Shown here piece after piece: positions 8,508 through 36,079 of a stretch of 64,000 nucleotides of DNA. This DNA is from Pseudomonas sp. UBA1879 (GTDB lineage Bacteria > Pseudomonadota > Gammaproteobacteria > Pseudomonadales > Pseudomonadaceae), in contig NZ_DDHJ01000026.1 in assembly GCF_002338065.1 (NCBI RefSeq), positions 49,710 through 113,709 on the forward strand. Direction: 5' to 3'. Position 1 is the first letter of the stretch, and each line of letters opens with the position of its first letter. A program made the translations under genes and the position numbers. The notes under the pieces are model-generated. The model was not told the origin of the DNA and did not search any database. It worked only from the letters and a program-made list of their open reading frames with translations.

Positions 8508-8616
8508 CGCCGCAGTGGTGGCCGTTCGCGGTCACCTCCTTCATTCATCACAACGTTGCGGGAGGCCTTGTCGGCCCTCCGTGGGTTGAGCCTTGCCGAA
8601 ACAAACAGGTGAAAGC

Positions 8617-11600
8617 ATGACATCCATACGAGATCAGGCCGCGCATTTTCCCGAACTGGTGAGCTTGTATGCGCAGCGCCAGCCGGACCGGATTGCCCTT
8701 CGACACATCGTCCACGAAGATCAGGCACCGCTGCTGACCACCTACGCCGAGCTGGATCGCCAGGCCCGAGCCGTTGCGGCTGCGCTCCAGCATCAATTGG
8801 GCACCCAGGGCGGTGACCGCTGCGTGCTGATCCTGCCCACCGGCGCCGATTACGCGGCGGCGTTTCTCGGTTGCCTGTACGCCAAGGTCATTGCCGTCCC
8901 TGCGTTCGCCCCGGAGTACAATCGCCAGACCCACCTGGACCGGCTGACCGGCATCCTTCAGGACGCGACGCCGCGCGTGGTGCTGGGCCGCCGTGAAGAC
9001 CTCGATAAATTCCAGCCCCAGTTGCAGCCTTTCATGCCTGCAGGCGGGCGGTTTATCGCCATCGAGGACGCAGGCAGCGGGCAGGGCGCGTTTCAGCCGT
9101 CGTTGATCGACACCTCGTCGCTGGCGTTTCTTCAATACACCTCGGGATCGACCAGCGCGCCGAAGGGCGTCATGGTCTCCCACGACAACCTCATGGCCAA
9201 TGAAGTCTCCATGGCCCGGCATTTCGTCACCGACGCGTCCACTGAAAGCTGGGTCAGTTGGCTGCCGCTCTACCACGACATGGGCCTGATGTGCGGCCTG
9301 CTGCTGCCGCTGTACTACGGTGGCACGCTGACGCTGATGTCACCGAATTATTTCCTTGGCCGCCCCGCGCGCTGGTTGGAAGTGATGAGCGAATACAACG
9401 GCACCTTCTCCGGCGGCCCGGATTTCGCCTATCGCCTGTGCGTCGAGCGGGTCAAACCGAGCGCGGTGAAGGGCCTGAAACTCGACAACTGGAGTCTGGC
9501 GTTTTCCGGTTCCGAGCCGATCCGCATCGCCACACTGGACGCCTTCAGCGAACACTTCGCGGCCGCCGGTTTCGACCGCCGCGCCCTGACCCCGAGTTAC
9601 GGCCTGGCCGAAGCCACGCTGTTCGTCGCCGCCGCCCACCGCGCCGTGCCCTTCGGCATCAAGCGCTTCGACGGCCAGCAACTGGCCGCCGGTGACGCCG
9701 ACAAAGCGCTGTTCGCCCACCAGAACGCCACGAGTCGTTTGCCCGGTTGTGGCTGGTGCCGCGACGACCACAGGCTGCGCATCGTCGATGCCGTCAGCCA
9801 GACCGTTTTGCCGGAAGGGCAGGTCGGCGAAATCTGGATCGCCGGCCCCAGCGTTGCCGAGGGCTACTGGCAGAATCCCGAGGCCACCGCGCAGACCTTC
9901 GTGCAGGCCGACGGCACGCGTTGGTTGCGCAGCGGCGACCTCGGCATCGCCAGCGCCGGCGAGCTGTTCATCACCGGTCGCTTGAAAGATTTGATCATCC
10001 TCAATGGCCAGAACCTCTACCCGCAAGACATCGAACAGTCGCTGGAAAAGCGCGTCGAGCTGCTGCGTCGCGGGCGTATTGCCGCGTTCCCGGTGACCGA
10101 TGAACGGGGGGGCGAGGGCGTCGGTCTGGCCCTGGAAATCAGCCGCAATGTGCGCCGTCTGGTGAAGCCTCAGATGATCTGCGATGCGGTGCGCGATGCC
10201 GTGTCTGAACTGTTTCTCGTGGCACCGAACGTCATCGTGCTGCTGGAACCCGGCGCCTTGCCGCGCACCACCAGCGGCAAGTTGCAGCGCTCTGCCTGCC
10301 GCGTGGGCTGGCAGAACGGCAGCCTCGACAGCTTCGCGGTCTGGCAGGACGGTCTTCTGTTGGGTGCCGAGGGCGAGCCGGCGGATGACGTCCCGCTGCT
10401 GCCTGAAGTGGTCGCCGCGTGGCGTGAAGTGCTGGGCAAGGACGACCTCAAAGCGGGCGACCATTTCTTCGCCCGTGGCGGCGATTCGGTTGGCGTGGTG
10501 CAAGTGCTGTCGCGCCTCAATGCCGAACTGGGCCTGAAGCTGGAACCCGCGCACCTGTTCGAACAGCCGACCCTTGGGGCCTTCAGTGCCCACGTTGCAC
10601 GTCAGACCCGCAGCGCCGAACGCGCGCTTGCCGTGGTACGTATTTCCCGCGATACCGCGCCTGAGCAGTCGTTCGCCCAGCAGCGTTTGTGGTTTCTCGC
10701 GCAACTGGAGCCGGACAGCAGCGCCTACCACCTGTGCGGCCAGTTGAGCTTGAGCGGCGCCCTCGACGACGTTGCTTTGCAACGCAGTTTCGACGACCTG
10801 GCCGCGCGCCATGAAAGTCTGCGTACCACCTTCGCCATCGATGCCAATGAAGTGCTCGTGCAGCGCATTCATCCCGCCCAACCGGTGGTCATCCAACAGC
10901 ACGATTTGAGCCTGCACGCGCAACCCCTCGAAGCCCTGGGCGAACTGGCCAAGGCTGCCGTCGAGCAACCGATGGACCTACAGACCGGGCCGTTGTGGCG
11001 CGTGCTGAACGTGCGACTGGCCCCCGGTCAGCAGCAATTGGTACTGGTGCTGCATCACATCATCGCCGACGGCTGGTCGGTGCAGGTCATGCTCAAGGAG
11101 TTCGCCGCGCTGTACACCGCTTACGCCAAAGGACGAATTCCGGCGCTGGCGCCGCTGCCGATTCAATACGCCGACTTTGCCGCCTGGCAACGCCAACGTC
11201 TGGCTGGGGGCGAAGGTGAGCGGCAACTGGCCTACTGGCGCGAACGGCTGGGCGACATCCATCCGGTGCTCACACTGCCTGCGGACCGTCCGCGTCCTGC
11301 GCAGCAAAGCCACCGTGGCGCCCGTTATGCCCTCGCGTTCGACAGCCAACTGAGTCAAGGTCTGCGCGACCTCGCCAGCGCTCATGGCGCAACGCTGTTC
11401 ATGGTCATGCTCGCGGCCTACAAGACTCTGTTGCAGCGCTACAGCAGCCAGACCGATTTGCGCGTCGGCGTACCCGTGGCGGGGCGGACCTGCACCGAGG
11501 CGGAAGGCCTGATCGGGCTGTTCGTCAACACGCTGGTGCTGCGCACTGAGGTCTCGCCGCAGCAGTCGTTCAGCACCTTGATCGAAGCGGTGAAACACAC

Positions 11601-14600
11601 GGCGTTGGGCGCTCAGACCCATCAGGACCTGCCGTTCGAGCAACTCGTCGAGGCGCTGGGCGTGTCGCGCAACCTCAGCCACAACCCGCTATGTCAGGTG
11701 AAGTTCACCCAGCAGTTCCCGCTGCCGCAAAACGCGGACATGGGCGGGCTGCGCATGGACGTCAACCAGCTGGACGACTTCTCTGCGCACTTCGATCTGG
11801 GCCTCGACATCACCGACAGCCCAGACGGCATTCAGGCGGTATTCACCTACGCCTGCGACCTGTTCGACGAGCCGCGTGTCGCTGGTTTCGCCGCCGACCT
11901 GTTGCGCATTTGCGCGCAAGGGGTGGCAGACCCCAACGCGCGACTGGCGGACCTGAAGGTTTCTGCTGTGCCGTCGCAGCTGAATGCCGAGCGGATGTCA
12001 TTCCCGGCCAGCGACGTGTTGACGCTGTGGAGTGCCAGTGTCAACGCGCAGCCTCAAAAGCTGGCATTGCAGGGCGAAGCGCACGGCATCGATTTCGCCA
12101 GCGCAGACGCCGACGCCAATCGACTCGCCCAGCACCTGCGCGCTTCCGGTGTGGGCGTGGAAAGCCGTGTCGGCCTGCTGCTGGAACGCTCGGTGGAGTT
12201 CGTCGTCAGTCTGCTGGCCGTCTTCAAGAGCGGTGCCGCCTACGTGCCGCTGGACCCGAAATGGCCCGCTGAACGTCAGGCCTTCGTACTGGCTGACAGC
12301 GGCGCTCGCTGGTTGATCAGCGATGGGCCTGCGCCTGCTGATTTTAAAGGCGACGTCATTGATGTCGGGGTCGCTGCCCCATGGCGAGCCCAACCGGCCA
12401 CCGCGCTGAACCTGCCGCTGCACCCTGAACATGCCGCGTACCTGATCTACACCTCGGGCACCAGCGGCACGCCGAAGGGCGTGGTCATCAGCCACTGCGC
12501 GCTGGCCGATTACGTTCAGGGCCTGCTCACGCGCCTGGATCTGAACGCCGATGCGAGCATGGCGATGGTTTCCACCGTGGGCGCTGACCTCGGCCACACC
12601 GTGCTGTTCGGCGCCCTGTGTTCGGCGCGTACGTTGCACTTGATCAGCCCGGACCGCATCAGCGACGCCGACCGTTTCGCGGCTTACATGACCGACAACA
12701 AGGTCGGTGTGCTGAAAATCGTCCCGACCCACCTGAGCGGCCTGCTGCAAGCGGCCAATCCCGCTGACGTGCTGCCACAACAGGCGTTGATCCTCGGCGG
12801 CGATGCCTTGCCGTGGGCGCTGGTGGCGCAGATCCAGCGCCTGAAACCGGCGTGCCGGGTGATCAACCACTACGGACCGACCGAAACCACGGTCGGCGTG
12901 CTGAGCAACGAACTGGCAGCGCTTCACACCGCAGGCGACAATGCGCCCATTGGCCGTCCGCTGCCCAACGCCACTGCGCTGATTCTCAACGAGCATCTGG
13001 AACCGGTGGTGCAGGGCGACATCGGCGAGCTGTATATCGGCGGCCCCGGTCTGGCGCGGGGGTATCACGATCGGCCTGGCATGACTGCAGCGGCGTTCAT
13101 TCCCGATCCGACTGGCAGTGGACGTCGTCTGTACCGCAGCGGCGATCGGGCGCGACTGCTGGCCAACGGGCAGATTCAATTCCTCGGGCGCGCTGACGAT
13201 CAGGTCAAGGTGCGCGGCTACCGCGTGACCCTGGGTGAAATCGCCCAGCGTCTGCGCCAACTGGACGGCCTGCGCGATGCCCATGTGCGGGTGGATGACC
13301 GAGGCCAACTGATCGCCTATGCCTTGATCGACAAAGGCGCGCAGGTCGAGGGCGAAGCGCTGCGGGCGCAACTCGCCGACCGACTGCCGGATTACATGGT
13401 GCCGAACCACGTACTGACGCTGGAGACGTTCCCGCTCACCGCCAACGGCAAGCTCGACCATGCTGCGCTGCCTGCGCCAGACCGCGTGTCGCACGGCTTC
13501 GAAGCCCCCCACGCAGGCGTCGAAGCGGCCCTTGCCGCGCTCTGGGAAAACGCCCTCAAGGTTGACGCCGTAGGCCGTCACGACAATTTCTTCACCCTCG
13601 GCGGCGACTCGATTCTCAGCCTGCAAATCATTGCCCGCGCGCGCCGTCAGGGCATTCGCCTGACCCCCAAGCAACTGTTCGAGAAACAGACCATCGCCGA
13701 ACTGGCCCAGGTGGCGCTGCTGGCCGAGGCCAAACCGGTCGCTGCCCCCGTGTCTGCGCCGGTTTTGCCCCGTGACTTCGACCTGACGCCGATTCAGGCG
13801 CGGTTTTTCGCGTTGCCCGTACCCCAGCGTTCCCATTGGAACCAGTCGCTGTTGCTGAACCTACCGAACGCGCTGGACGTCAGTCTGTTGCAGCAAACGC
13901 TGGCGCTGCTGGTGGCGCACCACGACAGCCTGCGCCTGAGCTTTCATCTGGGCGATGACGGCCAGTGGCAACAGCGGTATCGCGACGCTGAAAACGCCGA
14001 ACGCCTGCTGTGGACCTGCGAACTGAGTCGCGAAGATGACCTCGCGTCCCTGAGCGACGAAGCCCAGCGCAGTCTCAACATCGAAACCGGTCCGCTGCTG
14101 CGCGTGGTGCATGCGCGCTTGCCATCGGGTGAGGGGCGTCTGTTGATTGCCATCCATCACCTGGCGGTGGACGGCGTGTCGTGGCGCGTGCTGCTGGAAG
14201 ACCTGCAACACACCTACACCCAGTTGGCCGCGGGGCAATCCGTCGCGTTGGCCGAGAAAACCGTGAGCTTCCAACGCTGGTCGCAGTCCCTGCACGACTT
14301 GGGGCGTAACCCTGATCTGGCGGCGCAATTGCCCCATTGGCAGCGTCTGTCGACGGCCGATGCCTGCCTGCCGGGCGACACCTCGGTTCATAGTCGGGTG
14401 GGCGAAGGCGAGACCGTCAGCCTGACCTTCGATGCACAGGACACCCGTCGTCTGCTCAGCGAAGCCCCGGCAGCCTACCGCACGCGCATCGATGACCTGC
14501 TGTTGGCGGCGCTGTCTCAGGCGTTGTGGCAGTGGAGCGGTCGTCGTCGCCATGTCATCAGCCTTGAAGGTCATGGCCGTGAAAACGTCGTTGAGAACGG

Positions 14601-17600
14601 TCACGGGCTGGATCTGAGCCGCAGCGTCGGCTGGTTTACCAACCTGTACCCGGTGGCGCTGGAAGCGGATGACGACGCGATTGCCACGCTCAAATCGGTC
14701 AAGGAAGCCGTGCGTGCCGTGCCGGATAAAGGCCTCGGCTACGGCGTCCTCAAATACCTCGCCGGTGCCGAGCTGCCGGAGCTGGTGGGGCAGGGCGTGA
14801 CCTTCAACTACCTCGGCCGCTTTGACAATGGTTCAGCTGATTCCGGGGACGCGCTGTTCTCCCTGTCGAGCCAGACCCTTGAGCACCTGCGCGACCCGCA
14901 AGGGCCGTTGGCCAATGCCCTCGCCATCGACGGCCAGGTGCGCAACGGCCAGTTGCGCTTGGACTGGACCTTCAGCCGCGAGCGTTTCAGTCGAGAAACC
15001 ATCGAGCAACTGGTGGCGCTGTACCGCGCGCAACTGCTGCAACTGATCGAGCATTGCAGCGACGAGCGTCATGCGGGGCTGACCCCTTCGGACGTTCCGC
15101 TGGCGGGCCTCTCTCAAACGCAACTGGACGCCTTGCCGATCCCGGCGCGGGAGATCGAAGACATCCTGCCGCTGGCGCCGATGCAACAAGGGATTCTGCT
15201 GCACAGCCTGTTGGAACGGGGCAACGGCATCTACCTGATGCAGGACCAATACGCCGTCGGCAGCGAGGTGGATTTCGAGGCGTTCAAGCACGCATGGCAG
15301 CAGGTGGTGCAGCGTCATCCGGCGTTGCGCACGGCGTTTCACGGGCTGGAAAGCGGCGTGCAGCGTCAGGTGGTCATGCGCCGCGTGCCATCGCCTGCGC
15401 AACTCATCGACCTCAGCCATTTGTCCCGCGCCGCTGCCGAGGCCGAGCTGGAAGCGGTGTTGAGCGCCGAGCGCGAGCAGGGCTTCGACTTCGCCAAGGC
15501 GCCGCTGCTGCGCCTGCGTCTGGTGAAGTTCGGCGAGGCGGATTTCCGCATCGTGCAGAGCCACCACCACGCGCTGATCGATGCCTGGTGCCGGGGCCTG
15601 ATGCTCACCGAGTTCTTCGCTCACTACCGCGCCTTTCTCGAAGGGCGCCACGTGAGCTTGCCTGCCGCTCGCCCGTATCGGGATTTCCTCGCGTGGCTGG
15701 CCGAACAGGACGAAGCCGGTAGCCGCGATTACTGGCGCGAGGCGCTGGCCGGGTTCACCGACGTCACGCCGTTGCCGTATCGCCATAGCCTGCAGCGTCA
15801 TCCAGAGCGCCAGCCGCAGATGTGCGACGTGACCCTGGCCCTTGGCAATGCGCAGACCGCGAAACTCGCCGATCAAGCCCGTCAGCATCGCCTGACCGCC
15901 AACACCTTCGTGCAAGCCGCATGGGCTCTGTTACTGATGCATCACGCCGACCGTGAAGACGTGTTGTTCGGCGTCACCGTGGCCGGGCGTCCGACCGAAC
16001 TGGAAGGGATCGAAGGCGCGCTAGGGCTGTTCATTAACACGTTGCCGCTGCGCATCCAGCGTCCGAGCCTGGGCGCATCGGCGCTGGAATTGCTCAAGGC
16101 CCTGCAGGCGCAAAACGCCGTGATGCGTCAGCACGAACACCTGTCTCTGGCCGACATTCAGCTGCTGGCCGACACCCCGCGCGGTCAGCCGCTGTTCGAC
16201 AGCCTGTTCGTCTTTGAAAACGTTCCGTTGGGCGCCGAGGTTCAGCAGGCCGTGAACGAATACCGCATCCAGCCGCTCGCCAACCGCACCCATACCAACT
16301 ACCCGTTGACCGTGGTGCTGTTGCCCGGGGAGTCGCTGCAACTGCAGCTGACCTACGACACCCGTCACTTCGACCATACCGACATGGAGACGTTGGTGGG
16401 GCACTTCCGCCGTCTGCTGACGCAACTGATCGACAACCCGCAACAGGCCCTCGGTCAATTGCAACTGCTGGAACAGGCCGAGCGCGAGCAGCTGCTGGAA
16501 CAGGCTCAGGGCGCGGTGCAGAAACACTGGTACGAGATCAGCTACCTGGAGCGCTTCGAGGCGCGGGTTCAGGCCCATCCGGCACGGGAGGTCGCACGCT
16601 GCGAAGGCGAGCGCCTGAGTTACGACGCGCTCAACCGAAAGGCCAACCGCATCGGTCACGGCCTGATCGCCGCAGGTGTGCAGGGCGACGACGTGGTGGC
16701 GCTGTTCGCCCCCCGTGGTCTGCCGCTGCTGAGTATGATCATCGGCGCGTTCAAGGCCGGTGGCGCGTATCTGGCGCTGGACGATCGTCATCCCGCCAGC
16801 CGCAGTGCGCGCATGCTGGTGAGCAGCGGTGCCCCGGTGCTGCTGACCCCACGTGACTGTCTGGCGCAGGTCGAAGCGATTCTGGCCCTGATGGAAACAC
16901 CGTCGCGTCTGTTGATCCTCGAAGACCTGCTGGCCACCGACTGCGATGACAATCCGCGCCGTTATGCGAGCGCCGAACAACTGGCGTACGTGATCTACAC
17001 CTCGGGCTCCACCGGCGAGCCGAAAGGGGTGATGGTCAACCAGCGCGGCATGCTGAATAACCAGATGTCGAAGCTGCCGTACCTGCGATTGGGCGAGGGC
17101 GACGTGATCGCCCAGACCGCCGCCACCGGGTTCGACATTTCGGTGTGGCAGTTCCTCACGGCGCCGCTGTTCGGGGGGCGCTTGGAAATCCTGCCGGACG
17201 CCGTGGTGCAGGATCCGCAACGGCTGCTGGAAGAAGTGGTCGCGAACCAAGTCAGCGTTTTGGAGTGCGTGCCCGCCGTGATCGACGGCATGCTCGCGGT
17301 TGCACCCCAGCGGCTCGATGCGCTGCGCTGGCTGATGCCCACCGGCGAAGCGCTGACCGTGGACCTGGCGACCCGCTGGTTCAACCACTATCCGAACGTG
17401 CCGTTGGTCAATGCCTACGGCCCGGCCGAATGCGCCGACGATGTGGCGCTGCACACCCTCACCGGCGCGCCTGCTGCCAAAGCCAACATGCCTATCGGTG
17501 GCCCCACCGACAACAACCGTTTGTACGTGCTGGATTCCAGCCTGCAACTGGCCGCGCCGGGTGTGGTGGGCGAGCTGTACATCGGTGGCGTGGGGGTCGG

Positions 17601-18359
17601 TCGCGGTTATGCGGCGCGTCCCGGCCTTACCGCCGAGCGCTTCCTGCCTGATCCGTTCGGTGAGCCGGGGGCGCGTCTGTACCGCAGCGGCGACCTGGCG
17701 CGCTGGAACGCGGAGGGTGCGCTGGAATACGTCGGCCGGGCCGACTTCCAGGTGAAGATTCGCGGCCAGCGCATCGAACTGGGAGAAATCGAGAGTGTGC
17801 TGCTCGCCCAATCGTCGGTGCGCGACGCGGTGGTCAGTGCGCACGCCACCGCCCACGGCCCGCAACTGGTGGCGTATGTAGTCGCCGAAGCGCAACAGGC
17901 GCTGTCTGTCGATGTGCTGAAAACCGCGCTGGCGCAGGAACTGCCGGCGTTCATGGTCCCGGCCCATGTGCTGTTGCTGGAGCGTCTGCCGCGCAACGCC
18001 AACGGCAAGCTCGACCGCAAGGCTTTGCCAGCACCGACGATGCAGGCACGCCACTTCGAAGCCCCGCGGGGCGAGCGCGAAGAAACTCTCGCCGAACTCT
18101 GGCAGGGCTTGCTCAACGTCGAGCGGGTCGGACGTGACGACAACTTCTTTGAACTGGGTGGTCACTCGCTGCTGGCAACGCGTCTGTTGTCACGCATCCG
18201 CGAGCGCCTCGGGGTGAGCATTCCGCTGGCGCAGGCCTTCGAAGCCACCACCGTCGCCGCACAGGCCGCCCTGATCGACACCTTGCAGGGGCAGACCCTG
18301 ACGCTCGACCGGCTCGATGCCCTGGACGAGTTCATGAATGAGCTGGAGGAAAGCAACTG

Positions 18360-18360
<1 letters not shown>
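8617..18360 (+). CDS. NRPS 1: FAAL-T-C-A(Asp)-T-E-C-A(Dab)-T, lipo-initiating siderophore synthetase
   Basis: 3247 residues from ATG 8617 (AGGTGAAAGC before it; a TTG lies 24 bp upstream). Order: fatty acyl-AMP ligase (about 1-580); carrier T1 (GGDS, Ser624); condensation C1 (HHIIADG 813-819); adenylation A1 (about 1130-1640); T2 (GGDS, Ser1665); epimerase (HHLAVDG from 1847, NYLGRFD); D-type condensation C2 (HHALIDA from 2317); A2 (about 2640-3130); T3 (GGHS, Ser3184). The A1 pocket reads D-L-T-K-I-G-H-V-G, the aspartate code. A2 reads D-I-W-E-M-T-A-D-D, the 2,4-diaminobutyrate code known from pyoverdine synthetases. There is no TE, and the stop overlaps the start of NRPS 2. Predicted intermediate: acyl-D-Asp-Dab, with Asp hydroxylated by the SyrP-like enzyme at 40562. 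Acyl length cannot be read from sequence. Confidence 0.92.
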
Positions 18361-34503
<16,143 letters not shown>

Positions 34504-34511
<8 letters not shown>

Positions 34512-35910
34512 CCCACACAACGTCACGTCCATTGGCGAGCTGAGCCCAGAGGTCGCATTGATCAACGCCGATTACCGGTTCGCGCCCAACGCGCGACTGG
34601 CGCGGCAGGCGGCCGTGGAATCCAACGCCCGCAGTTACCCGCGGCGCATTCCGCTGGAACTCAAGCGCGCCCAGGGCATTCATGTGCAAGACAGCGAAGG
34701 GCGCTGGTTCATCGACTGCCTGGCCGGCGCAGGCACCCTTGCGTTGGGCCACAACCACCCCGAGGTGGTGCAGTCGATGCGCAACCTGCTGGACGGTCAG
34801 CGCCCGCTCCACACCCTCGACCTGATGACCGAGGCCAAGGACGACTTCATTCGCGAGCTGTACGCCTTGCTGCCGCCGGAATTCGCCAAGGACGCGCGCA
34901 TTCAATTCTGCGGCCCGGCGGGCACCGACGCGGTCGAGGCGGCGCTGAAACTGGTGCGCACCGCCACCGGGCGCAGCAACCTGATGGCCTTTCATGGTGC
35001 CTACCACGGCATGACTCAGGGTGCGCTGGGCCTGATGGGTAATCTGGGGCCAAAAGCGTATCTGGACGGCATGGCCTCGAACGCGCAGTTCCTGCCATTC
35101 CCTTACGACTACCGTTGTCCGTTCGGTGTAGGCGGTGAGGCCGGGGAACGCATCGGCCTGCATTACATCCAGAACCAACTGACCGACCCGGAAAGCGGCG
35201 TGTTGCCACCGGCGGGGATGATCCTTGAAACGGTGCAGGGGGAGGGCGGTGTGGTGCCCACGTCGGCCCACTGGCTGCGGGAGATTCGTCGCATCACGCA
35301 CGAGGCGGGGGTGCCGCTGATCCTCGACGAAATCCAGTGCGGCGTGGCCCGTACCGGCAAGCCGTTCGCCTTCCAGCACGCCGGTATCGTGCCCGATGTG
35401 TTGGTGCTGTCCAAGGCCATCGGCGGCAGTCAGCCGATGGCAGTGGTGGTCTATCACCAGAAGCTCGACGTCTGGAAACCCGGTTCCCACGCCGGGACTT
35501 TCCGGGGCAACCAACTGGCGATGGTGGCCGGTGCCACCACCCTGCGCATCGTGCGCGAGCAGCAACTGGATCAACACGCTGCTGCCATGGGCGAACGTTT
35601 GAGCGGTCATCTGCGTGCCTTGCAAAAAGACTTTCCGCAAATGGGCGACGTGCGCGGTATGGGCCTGATGCTCGGCGTGGAAATGGTCGACCCCGAGGGC
35701 CGTCCGGACGTGCTGGGGCGTTTTCCCCACAGCGGCGAATTGGCCTCGAAGATTCAGCGCCATTGCCTGCAACGGGGGCTAATCATTGAAGTCGGCGGCC
35801 GTCATTCCAGCGTCATCCGTTTCCTCCCGCCGCTGATCGTCACAGCGGCGCAGATCGACCAGATCGCCGAGATTTTCCGCGCCGCTGTCTCGGCCGCCAT
35901 CCATACCTGA
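34504..35910 (+). CDS. pvdH: Diaminobutyrate-2-oxoglutarate aminotransferase (PvdH-like)
   Basis: 468 residues (PvdH about 469), class III PLP aminotransferase. The PLP lysine is in LSKAIGG (Lys304), the aspartate in LILDEIQCG, and ETVQGEGGV and GPAGTDAVEAA are family motifs. It makes L-2,4-diaminobutyrate from aspartate semialdehyde and glutamate, the residue predicted for module 2 of NRPS 1. The start overlaps the end of NRPS 2 by 8 bp and has AGGAGCAGGA before it; a longer in-frame extension lies wholly inside the NRPS gene and is rejected. It is therefore the last gene of the hydroxylase-NRPS-NRPS-aminotransferase operon. Confidence 0.92.
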
Positions 35911-35975
35911 TAAGTCGCGACCCTATGAGCGGAGTACCACGGGGATGGCACTTCGCTTTTATGCGGAACAACAAT

Positions 35976-35994
35976 GGTAATGAGAACGTTTCTT
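35976..35994 (+). promoter_or_regulatory. Fur-like box upstream of the TonB receptor
   Basis: GGTAATGAGAACGTTTCTT matches 12 of 19 Fur consensus positions and lies about 85 bp before the receptor start. A TTGACA hexamer follows at about 36015. No TAAA-N17-CGTC element was found here, so the receptor gene may be repressed by Fur directly rather than driven by the ECF sigma factor. Confidence 0.55.
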
Positions 35995-36079
35995 TGTTAC
36001 ATTTTCACGCTTTTTTGACATATCCAGTCAAATTTTGGGGCGAGGGGCCCTGGGTTTTTCAAAGGGAGGGGGAGTTCGG

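Noticed and set aside
35911..36079. Sigma-dependent TAAA-N17-CGTC promoter for the TonB receptor
   Set aside because: Searched by eye; no pair with the correct spacing. Only a Fur-like box and a TTGACA hexamer were found.
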